Of a stretch of 64,000 bases of DNA, positions 49,251 through 58,428 are shown in pieces. Source of the stretch: Lysinibacillus pakistanensis (GTDB taxonomy: Bacteria > Bacillota > Bacilli > Bacillales_A > Planococcaceae); NCBI RefSeq assembly GCF_030123245.1, contig NZ_CP126101.1, forward strand, positions 3,346,501 through 3,410,500, written 5' to 3'. The notes beneath the pieces are model-generated. The model saw only the letters and a list, made by a program, of their open reading frames with translations. It was not told where the DNA came from and did not search any database. Position numbers and translations under genes: made by a program. The stretch's first letter is position 1, and each line of letters begins with the position of its first letter.

Positions 49251-51542
49251 ATGAAGCACACTATCCAACATAGCCTGCAAATTTATAAAAGAGATATCCA
49301 TAATATTTTAACAAACTGGGTAGTAGCTGTCATTATTGGTGGGCTCATCTTTTTACCCTCTCTATATGCATGGCTTAATATCTATGCCTCTATGGACCCA
49401 TACGCCCACACAGCTAATATGAAAATCGCTGTAGTTAATGAAGACATTGGAACTACCGTTAGAGGAGAAAATATCAATGTTGGGAACGAGGTAGTCAACA
49501 ATTTACAAACAAATAAAAATTTTTCTTGGATATTTTCATCCCATGAACAAGCCATTGATCAATTACAAAATGGCGATTATTTTGCGGTGATTATTGTTCC
49601 AAATGATTTTTCTCAAAAACTCACCTCTATCCTATCCAACCAACCGACTAAAGCACGAATTGATTATTATGTGAATGAAAAAATCAATCCTATTGCACCA
49701 AAAATCACTAGTAAGGGAGCTAGTGTGCTAACTCAACAAGTATCAAACGAATTTGTTTCAACCGTCAATGGAACGCTTTTCTCTATTTTTAATACGATTG
49801 GCGTAGAGATGGAACGAGAAATACCTGACTTTAGAAAATTTGAACATTATCTATTTACCATCGAGCAGCATCTACCTGATATTGAAACATTTTTAGCACA
49901 AACGGCTACAGGTGGTAAGGAAGCTGAATTACTATTAGATGGCACCATTAAAGAGGTGCCAAAGGTTGCGGCATTAACCAATGATGGTCTTACAACTATA
50001 CAGCATGGTTTAACATTAATGAACGAAGCAGAGACGGTGTTTAATCAGCTATCTCCAGCCATTAAAAAGGATTTGGAAACTGTTCAACAAATTGCCCAAC
50101 ATTTTTCAGAGCTATTAGAGAAGCTACAAAATGCTGCTGTGGATACATCGAAGATTGCACAAACAAAGGCAACGATACAAAAGCAACTAGAGGATTCACG
50201 AAAAAAGGTCAATAATAGCATCCAGACACTCGAAGCACTCCAAAATTTAACACAGGCTGATGCATCTTCACGCAAGCAACTTGAAAGCTCACTTGAAACT
50301 ATAATTACGGATTTACAGCAGAATGAAGACGTCAATAAGGAGCTCATCACAAAACTTGAGGCTATCAGAGGAAATTTACAAACAAATCCGAGTTTAACTG
50401 ACTATTCATTAAACACATTAACATCATTACAACAGCTCAATACCTTGCTCTTAGATGTCCATACAAACGTACAAAAGCTCAATGTCTTAAATGAAGAAAC
50501 CATAAAAAAGGATCTCGCTAATCTTCAATCAATTGCACAAACTGCTGCTAACAATCTACAACAATTTGTTACACATTATAATGAGAATCTTGAACCACAA
50601 ATTCATACAACCTTATCATCTGCAAAAAATACGTTAACAAATGCAGCTACCATGTTAACAAATGTAAAAAATTCCATACCAGAAGCTACGAATCGCTTAA
50701 AAAGTGCTAGAAAAACATTAGAAACAGCCAATAATACCATTTCTAAAGTACAATCCAATTTTCCTACACTTAGTACCAAAATTAGAGATCTCGCTAAGAA
50801 GCTACGTACATTAGAAGATGAGGTAGACATATCCGAAATTGTTCAATTGCTAAAAAATGATGTTAATGCTGAACGGGAATTCTTTGAAGAGCCTATTAAA
50901 CTTGAGGAACATAGAATGTTTCCAATCTCAAATTATGGAACTGCTATGACTCCTTTTTACACAGTATTGTCTATATGGGTCGGCTGTTTATTGTTAATTT
51001 CACTATTATCCGTGGATATTCATAATCATACACAATACAGTATTCGTGCCATCTATTTTGGTCGACTATTAACATTTGCTACGTTTTCTTTTATCCAAAC
51101 ATTGATTATAACAATTGGCGATATTGTTATTCTAGATGGATCCATTAGTTCTCCATATTATTTTATACCTTTTGGTCTTTTTATTAGCTTAGTGTTTGTG
51201 ACAGTTGTCTATACACTCGTATCGGTGTTCGGAAATGTAGGAAAAGCATTAGCCATTGTCATGCTGGTATTGCAAATTGCTGGCTCTGGAGGCACATATC
51301 CAGTTGAACTATTACCGGGTTTTTTCCAATTAATTAACCCATTTCTTCCCTTTACCTATGCAATAGAAATGATGCGAGAGGCAGTTGGAGGTATAATTTG
51401 GACAAAGGTCTGGGTAGATTTAGCCTTTTTATCTTGCTTCTGGTTAGTCTTTATTTTATTTGGCTTTTACTTAAAAAAATTATTGAGTGAGAAAATGGAA
51501 CTTTTCATGAACAAAACACGTGGCTTAGATATATTTCATTAA
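49251..51542 (+). CDS. YhgE/Pip-type membrane protein
   Basis: About 763 residues from ATG 49251 (GTGGAGGTGG upstream). N-terminal helix (NWVVAVIIGGLIFLPSLYAWLNI) with the YhgE signature ASMDPYAHTANMKIAVVNEDIG; a ~400-residue extracytoplasmic coiled-coil region rich in Gln, Asn, Leu and Thr (~190-560); then five or six membrane helices with GGTYPVELLPGFFQLINPFLPFTYAI, the ABC2-type export motif. Family includes the Lactococcus phage infection protein (Pip) and T7SS-associated EsaA-like proteins. Natural role unclear; envelope surface protein. Confidence 0.88.
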   Translation: MKHTIQHSLQIYKRDIHNILTNWVVAVIIGGLIFLPSLYAWLNIYASMDPYAHTANMKIAVVNEDIGTTVRGENINVGNEVVNNLQTNKNFSWIFSSHEQAIDQLQNGDYFAVIIVPNDFSQKLTSILSNQPTKARIDYYVNEKINPIAPKITSKGASVLTQQVSNEFVSTVNGTLFSIFNTIGVEMEREIPDFRKFEHYLFTIEQHLPDIETFLAQTATGGKEAELLLDGTIKEVPKVAALTNDGLTTIQHGLTLMNEAETVFNQLSPAIKKDLETVQQIAQHFSELLEKLQNAAVDTSKIAQTKATIQKQLEDSRKKVNNSIQTLEALQNLTQADASSRKQLESSLETIITDLQQNEDVNKELITKLEAIRGNLQTNPSLTDYSLNTLTSLQQLNTLLLDVHTNVQKLNVLNEETIKKDLANLQSIAQTAANNLQQFVTHYNENLEPQIHTTLSSAKNTLTNAATMLTNVKNSIPEATNRLKSARKTLETANNTISKVQSNFPTLSTKIRDLAKKLRTLEDEVDISEIVQLLKNDVNAEREFFEEPIKLEEHRMFPISNYGTAMTPFYTVLSIWVGCLLLISLLSVDIHNHTQYSIRAIYFGRLLTFATFSFIQTLIITIGDIVILDGSISSPYYFIPFGLFISLVFVTVVYTLVSVFGNVGKALAIVMLVLQIAGSGGTYPVELLPGFFQLINPFLPFTYAIEMMREAVGGIIWTKVWVDLAFLSCFWLVFILFGFYLKKLLSEKMELFMNKTRGLDIFH

Positions 51543-51620
51543 ATCTCCCTACTCTTCCTATAAATGTTTCGGCTAGCGATGCTATAATGGCAGTAGTGTA
51601 AACATCTAGGAGGCGTTCTA

Positions 51621-52133
51621 TTGAAAAAACTCATTTTTCTTTTTGCTATGTCGTTATTAGTGTTAAGTGCTTGCGGTGATGAAAAAAAGGCTGTTGAATC
51701 AAATCAGGACTCTGGGCAAAATGAAGCTTCACATGAAGGACATGCTCCTCATGACACTGGAGATATTCAGGAAGAAACAGCGTCTGCTGACGTTCTCCCT
51801 TCCTTTTTAGACAGTCAATCTGAAAATATTCGCTTAGTGTATCAAGTTGCTGGACAAGCCACAGAGGTTTTAGAGTGGATACCATGCTATTGTGGATGTG
51901 GTGAATCTGCAGGGCATAAAAGTAATTTAAATTGCTTTATCCAGGAGAAGCGTAAGGATGGAGCTATCGTTTGGGATGATCACGGTACTCGCTGCTTGGT
52001 ATGTCTCGAAATTGCTGTACAATCTGCCAAAATGCATAAGGATGGCATGAGTCTAAAGGAAATTCGTCAAGCAATAGATGACACATATAAAGAAGGCTAT
52101 GCTAAACCAACACCTACTGAAATGCCTGCATAA
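51621..52133 (+). CDS. PCYCGC-motif lipoprotein
   Basis: 170 residues. Lipoprotein signal KKLIFLFAMSLLVLSACGDE with lipobox LSAC. His/Glu-rich linker (HEGHAPHDTGDIQEE, ~38-52). The core has WIPCYCGCGESAGHKSNLNC and later HGTRCLVCLEIAV, giving several paired cysteines as in the PCYCGC family. The cysteine/histidine content suggests metal (copper?) or redox function outside the membrane; this is inference. TTG 51621 follows TAGGAGGCG. Terminator downstream. Confidence 0.85.
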   Translation: MKKLIFLFAMSLLVLSACGDEKKAVESNQDSGQNEASHEGHAPHDTGDIQEETASADVLPSFLDSQSENIRLVYQVAGQATEVLEWIPCYCGCGESAGHKSNLNCFIQEKRKDGAIVWDDHGTRCLVCLEIAVQSAKMHKDGMSLKEIRQAIDDTYKEGYAKPTPTEMPA

Positions 52134-52140
52134 AAGAACA

Positions 52141-52166
52141 AAGTCGCATGAAGGTGCGGCTTTGCT
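52141..52166 (+). terminator. Intrinsic terminator after the PCYCGC lipoprotein gene
   Basis: AAAGTCGCA/TGCGGCTTT stem (one G-T pair), then a weak T-rich tail. Confidence 0.65.
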
Positions 52167-52185
52167 ATTATGTTATTTGAAAAAC

Positions 52186-52228
52186 AAAAAAGATGTTTGA
52201 TTAAGTCCTTTAGACCCTTCAAACATCC
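52186..52228 (-). terminator. Intrinsic terminator after the isochorismatase-like gene
   Basis: Minus strand GGATGTTTGA.../...TCAAACATC stem with a ~20-base loop and six T. Confidence 0.75.
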
Positions 52229-52251
52229 ATTGAAAATCCGTATTTAATCGT

Positions 52252-52788
52252 TTACTTGACAAGCTGTAATATTGTTTTAAAATGCTCATGATCGGCTCTT
52301 TGCAGAAGCTCGTATAAAATCATCTCTGTACTCGTTGGTAAAATGCCTAGTGCCTTCATTTTCTCTAGCCCTAGCTCTTTATTTTCCTTTGTACGAGAGG
52401 ATACCGCATCTGCAACAACTTCCACCTCAAAGCCTTGCTCTTTCAACTGCCGAGCTGTTTGATAGACACAAATATGCGTTTCGATTCCTGTCACAATAAA
52501 TTGTGAACGACCAGTAGTTTTTAAGGCCGTCATAAATTCTTCCTCTTGACATGCACTAAATGCCATTTTGGCTATCGGCTGCCCCTGAATATGTTGGGCA
52601 ATTTCTAATGCGGTACCACCTAAACGGCTTGGATTCTGCTCTAGCCATAATACAGGTACTCCCAGTACTTGCATAGCTTGAGCCAGTTTAGAGACATTTT
52701 GAATTGTGACTTCGCTTTCATCCACGATTGTTGCTAACTTCCCTTGTACATCGACAACCACTAAACATGCTTCTTCTACTGTAAACAT
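52252..52788 (-). CDS. Isochorismatase-like cysteine hydrolase
   Basis: 178 residues from ATG 52788 (AAAGGGGTG 5 bp upstream). Catalytic triad: Asp in LVVVDVQGKLA (~9), Lys near QPIAKMAFSA (~79) and Cys in FIVTGIETHICVYQTARQL (~112). This YcaC/isochorismatase superfamily member is a small cytoplasmic amidase or hydrolase of unknown substrate. There is no siderophore or nicotinamidase context. Confidence 0.88.
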   Translation of the reverse strand: MFTVEEACLVVVDVQGKLATIVDESEVTIQNVSKLAQAMQVLGVPVLWLEQNPSRLGGTALEIAQHIQGQPIAKMAFSACQEEEFMTALKTTGRSQFIVTGIETHICVYQTARQLKEQGFEVEVVADAVSSRTKENKELGLEKMKALGILPTSTEMILYELLQRADHEHFKTILQLVK

Positions 52789-52928
52789 TCGAACACCCCT
52801 TTGAATCATAGTCAACATTCATTATACCGAAAGTTGTGTTGTTTATCTGCATTCAGCCTTGTTTTTTGGAGCTGAATAAGGCAACATGTTTTTGATAGCT
52901 AAAATAAGATGTTCGCCACTACAAAATT

Positions 52929-53579
52929 TTATGTTCCAAATAGTAACTTAGAGTCCCTCTTTTTATGTTTCCGTTTAATAAGCCACTCCGCTATGATTAA
53001 ATTAGGCACCCAACAGAGCCAAGCGATAACTGTATAACTTATTTCAAAATGATGAATCCCGAATAATCCCGTAAATATAGCTAGCCAGATTCTTAATGTG
53101 ACGGCTGCAAAGGTCAAGGCATAATTTCTAATCATCCACTTTTCATGAGTATCGATTTTTTTATGTTTAATGTTAGCCAGTGCCTGCGAAGCTGTAATTA
53201 GCCAACAAATAGATAATAGGCCAAAACCCAACTGAGACATTACTCCTCCAGTTGCATGAAATGCCAAATAAAGACCCGAAGTACCCCCAAATAAAATACC
53301 CATCATATAAATTCTTCCCAATGTGCGATGAAGCTTACTATTCTTTTCTCTAAATTTTGAGTATAGCGTAAAGGGACCGATAACTAATGCTAAAACACTA
53401 AATATAATATGTATATAAAGCATTATGTACCATAGTGAACTTAATGTGGAATTTAACATTAGCTTTAGTTTTACAAACCCTGCTTGATGTGCATCCATGA
53501 AAAAATACTGAACAATGGAATAACTAGATATTAAAATTGCTGAACAACAACTAACAATTAGCCATGCTTTTTTATTCAT
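52929..53579 (-). CDS. DUF2306 membrane protein
   Basis: 216 residues, about six membrane helices (WLIVSCCSAILISSYSIVQY, YIMLYIHIIFSVLALVIGPF, YAL TFAAVTLRIWLAIF-type). The motif FREKNSKLHRTLGRIYMMGI and HEKWMIRNYALTFAAVTLR match DUF2306, in which conserved His/Arg residues suggest a heme- or quinone-linked fold. Function unknown. GGAGG before ATG 53579. Confidence 0.82.
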   Translation of the reverse strand: MNKKAWLIVSCCSAILISSYSIVQYFFMDAHQAGFVKLKLMLNSTLSSLWYIMLYIHIIFSVLALVIGPFTLYSKFREKNSKLHRTLGRIYMMGILFGGTSGLYLAFHATGGVMSQLGFGLLSICWLITASQALANIKHKKIDTHEKWMIRNYALTFAAVTLRIWLAIFTGLFGIHHFEISYTVIAWLCWVPNLIIAEWLIKRKHKKRDSKLLFGT

Positions 53580-54257
53580 CCTACAACCTCCTAAAATTTT
53601 GTATTTTCATAGCATGCATGAAAGCTTTTTCTATAAAAGTTAAGTATGCTTTTCTCCATACACCTCTGAAAATATATGAATAGCAGATTATTTTTATCCC
53701 CATTCATTTTTTGCCACATTCCCTTCTCTGATTTATACTATAGCATTGCAATTTATTGCATTTTCTCTTTGCTATACAAGTGGTACTAAAATGACTATAA
53801 GTGGTCTTATTTAGCCCCTGAAACTAAAAGGGAAGACAGGAGTTTAGGTACTTACAACTCCCCACCACACAAACACGAACGTTCAACATTAAAATGATTG
53901 TAATGATTAATAAATTACGAATATATTTTCAATAAGCGCCTATTCATCCATGTATTTGTTCGTATTTATCACTTAATAGTCATTTTTAATTTACTTAATT
54001 GTGTACATTTTGTAGCGAGAGTGACACTATTTTGCTTAAATATTGAGAATTTTATTTTTTCTATTGAAAATTGAGTTATAATCCAGTAAAGTTCTTTTAT
54101 CCTGCTTTTACGGTTAGTTCATCACCAGTTGCTTTAGAATACATGTATGAACAAAATGTAAAAGCCTGATGGAAATTATCTACTATTCACGAGGAGAGAA
54201 TCGACTCCTGTTGAATGAACAAAAACTCACTTTATAAACAATAAGGAGTGTACCACT
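53580..54257. other. Long intergenic region before serC
   Basis: About 680 bp, AT-rich, with no ORF that has a ribosome site. GGGAAGACAGGAGTTTAGGT (53831) and GAGGAGAGAATCGACTCCTG (54191) stand out as GC-richer islands; the latter can form a small AGGAG/CTCCT hairpin about 50 bp before serC. No known riboswitch or T-box was recognised, though the length suggests a regulated leader. Confidence 0.5.
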
Positions 54258-55346
54258 TTGACACAACGCGCATACAATTTTAACGCAGGTCCATCTGCAC
54301 TACCGCTAGAAGTACTAGAAAGAGCTCAACAGCAATTAGTAAACTTCCGTGATTCAGGTATGTCCATTATGGAGATGAGTCACCGCAGTGCTATTTTTGA
54401 TGAAGTACATAATGAAGCAATTGCTTTATTAAAAAAGCTTTATGCTATCCCAGAAAACTATGAAGTTCTGTTTCTTCAAGGAGGTGCCAGCCTGCAGTTC
54501 ACAATGGTACCCATGAACTTCCTTCAAGCAGATCAAACGGCAAGCTATGTTTTGTCAGGCTCATGGGCTGAAAAAGCCTTCAAGGAAGCCAAATTATTTG
54601 GTACACCTGTAGAAGCAGCAAGTACTAAAGAAAATCAATATCGTAGTATCCCAGCGTTAGCAGATATTCACTTCAACGAAGAGGATGCCTATGTGCATAT
54701 TACTTCAAACAATACAATTTATGGTACTCAGTGGAAGGAATACCCGGAAACAGGCAATGTCCCATTAGTGGCAGATATGTCTAGTGATATTCTTTCAAAA
54801 CCAATCGATATCAGCAAATTTGGACTTATTTATGCAGGAGCTCAAAAAAATCTTGGCCCATCTGGAGTAACGGTTGTCATCATTCGTAAGGATTTACTAG
54901 AAAAAGAAAATAAAAATATTCCAACGATGTTGAAATATACAACTCATGCTGATAGTAATTCTTTATATAATACACCACCAACTTTTGGTATTTTTATGTT
55001 AGGTGAGGTATTAAAATGGGTAGAATCCAAGGGTGGCGTTGCGGAAATTGCGAAGCACAATGAAATAAAGGCAAAAGTTATTTATGATGCAATTGACAAT
55101 AGCAATGGCTTCTATAAAGGACATGCTACACCAGAAAGCCGTTCTTTAATGAACATTACTTTCCGTGTCGCTGATGAAGAACTTGAAAAACAATTCCTAG
55201 CTGAAGCAAAGGGAGCAGGATTTATCGGACTAAACGGACACCGCTCTGTAGGTGGTTGTCGTGCTTCAACTTACAACGCTGTACCATTAGAGGCTTGTGA
55301 AGCATTACGTGACTTCATGGTAGCTTTCCAACAAAAGCATCAATAA
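54258..55346 (+). CDS. serC: Phosphoserine aminotransferase
   Basis: PLP enzyme making 3-phosphoserine from 3-phosphohydroxypyruvate and glutamate. 362 residues: NFNAGPSALPLEVLE N-terminus, substrate/PLP loop LFLQGGASLQFTMVPMN (~71-87), HITSNNTIYGTQW (~150), PLP Asp in VADMSSDILS (~171) and Schiff-base Lys in YAGAQKNLGPSG (~195). Ends NGHRSVGGCRASTYNAVPLE. TTG 54258 with AAGGAG upstream. Isolated from serA. Confidence 0.95.
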   Translation: MTQRAYNFNAGPSALPLEVLERAQQQLVNFRDSGMSIMEMSHRSAIFDEVHNEAIALLKKLYAIPENYEVLFLQGGASLQFTMVPMNFLQADQTASYVLSGSWAEKAFKEAKLFGTPVEAASTKENQYRSIPALADIHFNEEDAYVHITSNNTIYGTQWKEYPETGNVPLVADMSSDILSKPIDISKFGLIYAGAQKNLGPSGVTVVIIRKDLLEKENKNIPTMLKYTTHADSNSLYNTPPTFGIFMLGEVLKWVESKGGVAEIAKHNEIKAKVIYDAIDNSNGFYKGHATPESRSLMNITFRVADEELEKQFLAEAKGAGFIGLNGHRSVGGCRASTYNAVPLEACEALRDFMVAFQQKHQ

Positions 55347-55388
55347 ATCTACTTTCTGAGAAGTATTTTCTCTCATCTCCAACCTAAT

Positions 55389-55432
55389 GTAAAAAGACGA
55401 AGGAATAGATTGCTTATTCTTTCGTCTTTTTG
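55389..55432 (+). terminator. Intrinsic terminator after serC
   Basis: AAAAAGACGAAGGAATA/TATTCTTTCGTCTTTTT stem with one mismatch and a terminal T-run. Confidence 0.9.
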
Positions 55433-55647
55433 TCTCCCCAGAAATCAAGCTTTACTCCCTGCCACTTCAATCTTCAACTAATTGCGACACTTTCTAAAAA
55501 TGTTTAGTAATAATTGGATGCCTTTAAATTTCTTATAATCTAGTGATTTACATTGGGGATATCTCATAATGCTAACTAACGTTAAGAAATTTAAAGTATT
55601 TTATATAGCCTATCGGACATATTGCCAATCTTCTTTCATTTTGATTT

Positions 55648-55680
55648 CATAGATTATTAATGTAAAGCACTACCTTTACA
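55648..55680 (+). promoter_or_regulatory. Candidate sporulation-type -10 and palindrome before the Cys-rich gene
   Basis: CATAGATTA (55648-55656) fits the CATAnnnTA -10 of SigE/SigK promoters, but no good -35 is visible. TGTAAAG/CTTTACA (55661-55680) is a perfect 7-bp inverted repeat at the likely transcript start. Confidence 0.4.
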
Positions 55681-55706
55681 ATAATAGATGAAGGGAGGTT
55701 TTTATA

Positions 55707-56069
55707 ATGGAAGATAGAAGATATGGAACTTATATGAACTTTGACCACAATAAATGTTTTAAAAAATGTTGTAACGAGGCAGCAGCAAAACGTTGTCGTT
55801 GTGAAGAAGAAAAAGTTTGTCCCTGTAAAGAAGAAAAATGCACACCTAGAATGAGTGCTAACTGTAGAGGCTGTATCTGCCAACAATTAAGAAGATTAGA
55901 AGCTCCAGTTACACTAGACATCTTTTTAACTGGAGGTCTAAGCTTCTTAGGCGTGACTTTCATTTCCTTTGATCCTCAAAATTGCTGTGCTGTTTTCCTA
56001 GAGCCAAGTACTACAGGAACGTTAACTATAGATTGTAATAAAATTGATGCTATTCGTAGAGTAGCTTAA
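55707..56069 (+). CDS. Cys-rich spore coat-like protein (possible CotY/CotZ/ExsY type)
   Basis: 120 residues from ATG 55707 (GGGAGG 8 bp upstream). Residues ~13-60 are very rich in Cys, Lys and Arg (HNKCFKKCCNEAAAKRCRCE, CPCKEEKCTPRMSANCRGCI). Residues ~70-120 form a beta-rich domain (DIFLTGGLSFLGVTFISFDP, NCCAVFLEPS, TLTIDCNKIDAIRRV) recalling the C-terminal domain of CotY/CotZ/ExsY crust or exosporium proteins. Thirteen or more cysteines imply cross-linking. Family assignment is tentative; a sporulation-type -10 supports it. Confidence 0.6.
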   Translation: MEDRRYGTYMNFDHNKCFKKCCNEAAAKRCRCEEEKVCPCKEEKCTPRMSANCRGCICQQLRRLEAPVTLDIFLTGGLSFLGVTFISFDPQNCCAVFLEPSTTGTLTIDCNKIDAIRRVA

Positions 56070-56081
56070 TTACCAAATAAA

Positions 56082-56125
56082 AAGGATATTGCGAAGTATT
56101 GATGTACTTTCGCAATATCCTCTTT
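56082..56125. terminator. Bidirectional terminator between the Cys-rich gene and zur
   Basis: GGATATTGCGAAGTA/TACTTTCGCAATATCC stem of about 15 bp, flanked by AAAAA and TCTTTT. Confidence 0.9.
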
Positions 56126-56133
56126 TCTATATC

Positions 56134-56556
56134 TTAAACTGTTTCATGTTTACAATCTGGACATTTACCATAAATCTCGAATTTATGATTTTCTATTTCA
56201 TAGTCTGGCAGCTTTTCTCCAAGCATTTCCATAGGACATAAATTTAACTCTTTGACATTTCCACAATCCATACAGATAAAATGATGGTGATGATGCTCTG
56301 ACTCACAATGCATACGGAAATTACGCTCTCCAGATAATTCTGTTTCCTCCAGTATGCCAAGTTTCACAAATGTAGCAAGGTTGCGATAAATGGTATCGAA
56401 ACTCATACCTGGAAAATCTTTTTTTAAAACATCCAGTAAATCACGAGCTGTTAGATATTTATCAGTTGCTGCAAACATATCTAATATTAACTCCCGCTTA
56501 TCCGTTTTTTTATAGCCGTTCTCTTTTAAAATTTCCCACGCTCTTGTACTATTCAA
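56134..56556 (-). CDS. zur: Zinc uptake regulator Zur (Fur family)
   Basis: 140 residues from TTG 56556, overlapping the znuB stop (TTGA). Fur-type winged helix ([36 protein letters not shown]) and metal sites: [22 protein letters not shown] with CxxC, and a final CPDCKHE CxxC, together a structural zinc site. Represses zinc import genes when zinc is sufficient. Third gene of znuC-znuB-zur and probably self-regulated through the Zur box upstream of znuC. Confidence 0.94.
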   Translation of the reverse strand: MNSTRAWEILKENGYKKTDKRELILDMFAATDKYLTARDLLDVLKKDFPGMSFDTIYRNLATFVKLGILEETELSGERNFRMHCESEHHHHHFICMDCGNVKELNLCPMEMLGEKLPDYEIENHKFEIYGKCPDCKHETV

Positions 56557-57416
56557 GACGCTACCTCCCCTTGTTTTGCAGCCACTTTAAATGCTATTTT
56601 CTTCCCTAGTATAACAAGTAACAAAATAAGAATGGAAGTGACCACAATCGTACCACCTGGCGCTAAATCCAAATAAAAAGCACTTACTAGCCCTATTAGT
56701 ACAGCTGCTTCCCCAAATACTATGGCATAAATAATTGTTTGTTTAAAGCCCTTAGCCAGTCGCATGGCAGCAGCCACAGGAAGTGTCATAAGCGATGACA
56801 CAAGTAATATTCCAACGATGCGCATACTTGCGGCAATCACAAGTGCTGTCACAATCATAAACAGCAGATGAATCCAACGTGCAGGTAAACCGCTCGCTTT
56901 CGCATATTCCTCATCAAAAGATAGGACAAAAAGCTCTTTAAAAAATAAAAATAAAAAAATGATAACAATCGCAGCAATGCCCACAACTACCCATAGATCC
57001 TGACGTGACACAGCCGATACAGAGCCAAATAAATAGCTCATTAAATCTGTACTAAAGCCACTTGCAAGTGAAATAAAGATAGCACTAATACCAATACCAC
57101 CAGACATGATAATAGGAATCGCAAGCTCTTCGTAGTGCTTATATAGCCGTCTTAGTCGTTCTATTAATATGGAGCCACTCACAGAGGCCAGTATCCCTAA
57201 ATAAATTGGATTAAGCATCGCTAGCGCTGTCACTGATTGACTAATGTATAGGCTTCCTGCTATACCAGCGAGTGTCACATGTGATAAGGCATCTGCAATT
57301 AGAGACAATCGACGTACAACAATAAAGACACCAAGTAACGGCGCCAATATACCTATTAGTAGCCCAGAGAAAAAGGCATTTTGTAAAAATTCATAATGTA
57401 AAATCGCTTCAATCAT
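56553..57416 (-). CDS. znuB: Zinc ABC transporter permease (ZnuB/AdcB)
   Basis: 287 residues, eight or nine membrane helices of the ABC-3 family: [23 protein letters not shown] (coupling/early region) and [26 protein letters not shown]. Forms the channel with ZnuC. Lies 15 bp after znuC and overlaps zur. The substrate-binding protein gene is not here. Confidence 0.93.
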   Translation of the reverse strand: MIEAILHYEFLQNAFFSGLLIGILAPLLGVFIVVRRLSLIADALSHVTLAGIAGSLYISQSVTALAMLNPIYLGILASVSGSILIERLRRLYKHYEELAIPIIMSGGIGISAIFISLASGFSTDLMSYLFGSVSAVSRQDLWVVVGIAAIVIIFLFLFFKELFVLSFDEEYAKASGLPARWIHLLFMIVTALVIAASMRIVGILLVSSLMTLPVAAAMRLAKGFKQTIIYAIVFGEAAVLIGLVSAFYLDLAPGGTIVVTSILILLLVILGKKIAFKVAAKQGEVAS

Positions 57417-57431
57417 AGTGCCTTCCCCTTC

Positions 57432-58178
57432 TTAATGAATCTTTCTTACAGAATGACCATACCAAGCATCAAGTGCATCCTGAGAAATGCTATCAAACTC
57501 ATTTTTATAACCATGGAAGTGAATCGTTTGATTTAAACATGCCACATGGCTGATGCGGTTTGACACCGTATCAACATCATGTGTGACAAGAATCATTGTA
57601 ATTCCCTGTTCCCGATTTAATTTCGCCAGCATATCATAAAATGATTGCACATTCTCATGATCAATGCCGACAGTTGGTTCATCTAATATTAGTAGCCTTG
57701 GTTCACTCACTAAGGCCCGTGCAATAAAGACCCGCTGCTGCTGCCCACCGGATAAATCGCCAATATTACGATGCATAAAAGCATCCATTCCAACAGCTTT
57801 TAAGGCATTCAAAACTTTTTCTTTTGCATTACGTCCTGGTCTTTTAAATAGCCCTAATTGTTTCGTTAATCCACTTTTTACTACCTCTTGGACGGTTGCC
57901 GGAAAACCTGAGTTAAAGGCATTAGATTTTTGTGAAACATACCCTATCCATTCACGGTGCTTAAAAGTAGTGCTTCGTTCACCAAATAACTTTATTTCTC
58001 CAGACATAGGTCTTAATAGTCCTAAAATAATTTTTAATAATGTAGATTTCCCAGAGCCATTTGGACCGAGTAGTGCTAAAAAATCACCCTCCTCTACACG
58101 AAAAGAGATATTTTTTAGGACTTGTGTATAGTCATATTGAAATGACACGTTTTCAATACTAATTAATGATTTTTTCAT
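57432..58178 (-). CDS. znuC: Zinc ABC transporter ATP-binding protein (ZnuC/AdcC)
   Basis: 248 residues: Walker A LLGPNGSGKSTLLKIILGL, Q-loop IGYVSQKSNAFNSGFPATV, signature [15 protein letters not shown], Walker B LLILDEPTVGID and His in ILVTHDVDTVSNR. Membership of the metal (zinc/manganese) branch is supported by the adjacent ABC-3 permease, zur and a Zur box. Confidence 0.93.
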   Translation of the reverse strand: MKKSLISIENVSFQYDYTQVLKNISFRVEEGDFLALLGPNGSGKSTLLKIILGLLRPMSGEIKLFGERSTTFKHREWIGYVSQKSNAFNSGFPATVQEVVKSGLTKQLGLFKRPGRNAKEKVLNALKAVGMDAFMHRNIGDLSGGQQQRVFIARALVSEPRLLILDEPTVGIDHENVQSFYDMLAKLNREQGITMILVTHDVDTVSNRISHVACLNQTIHFHGYKNEFDSISQDALDAWYGHSVRKIH

Positions 58179-58196
58179 TCATGATCGCTTCTTTCT

Positions 58197-58256
58197 AATT
58201 CAAAATCATTACGATTTACAAGTTGTAAGTATAAATGAAAGCCCGGTTTTTGTAAA
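58197..58256 (-). promoter_or_regulatory. znuC promoter with Zur box
   Basis: Minus strand: -35 TTTACA (58251-58256), 17-bp spacer, -10 TATACT (58228-58233). Immediately downstream AAATCGTAATGATTTTGAATT (as two pieces AAATCGTAAT and ATTTTGAATT around G, 58197-58217) matches the Bacillus Zur box AAATCGTAAT-N-ATTACGATTT fully in the left half and partly in the right. Confidence 0.8.
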
Positions 58257-58428
58257 GAAAAAAAGATTCCTATGCTTTATGATCTGGTGGAAATGTTGTT
58301 ATAGTTCAAACAAGCGGCTTCCTGTACTCTGTGAACGATTGTCCTATTTGTCTTGTGCTCATATCATCATCTTCTGCTGAATGAAGATAAAGATTTTCAT
58401 AAAATTATATTTTGAAGGAGGATTCGCT

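Noticed and set aside
53580..54257. T-box or other riboswitch upstream of serC
   Set aside because: No GGTGGNACCNCG element, aptamer core or terminator with alternative pairing was found in the 680-bp gap.
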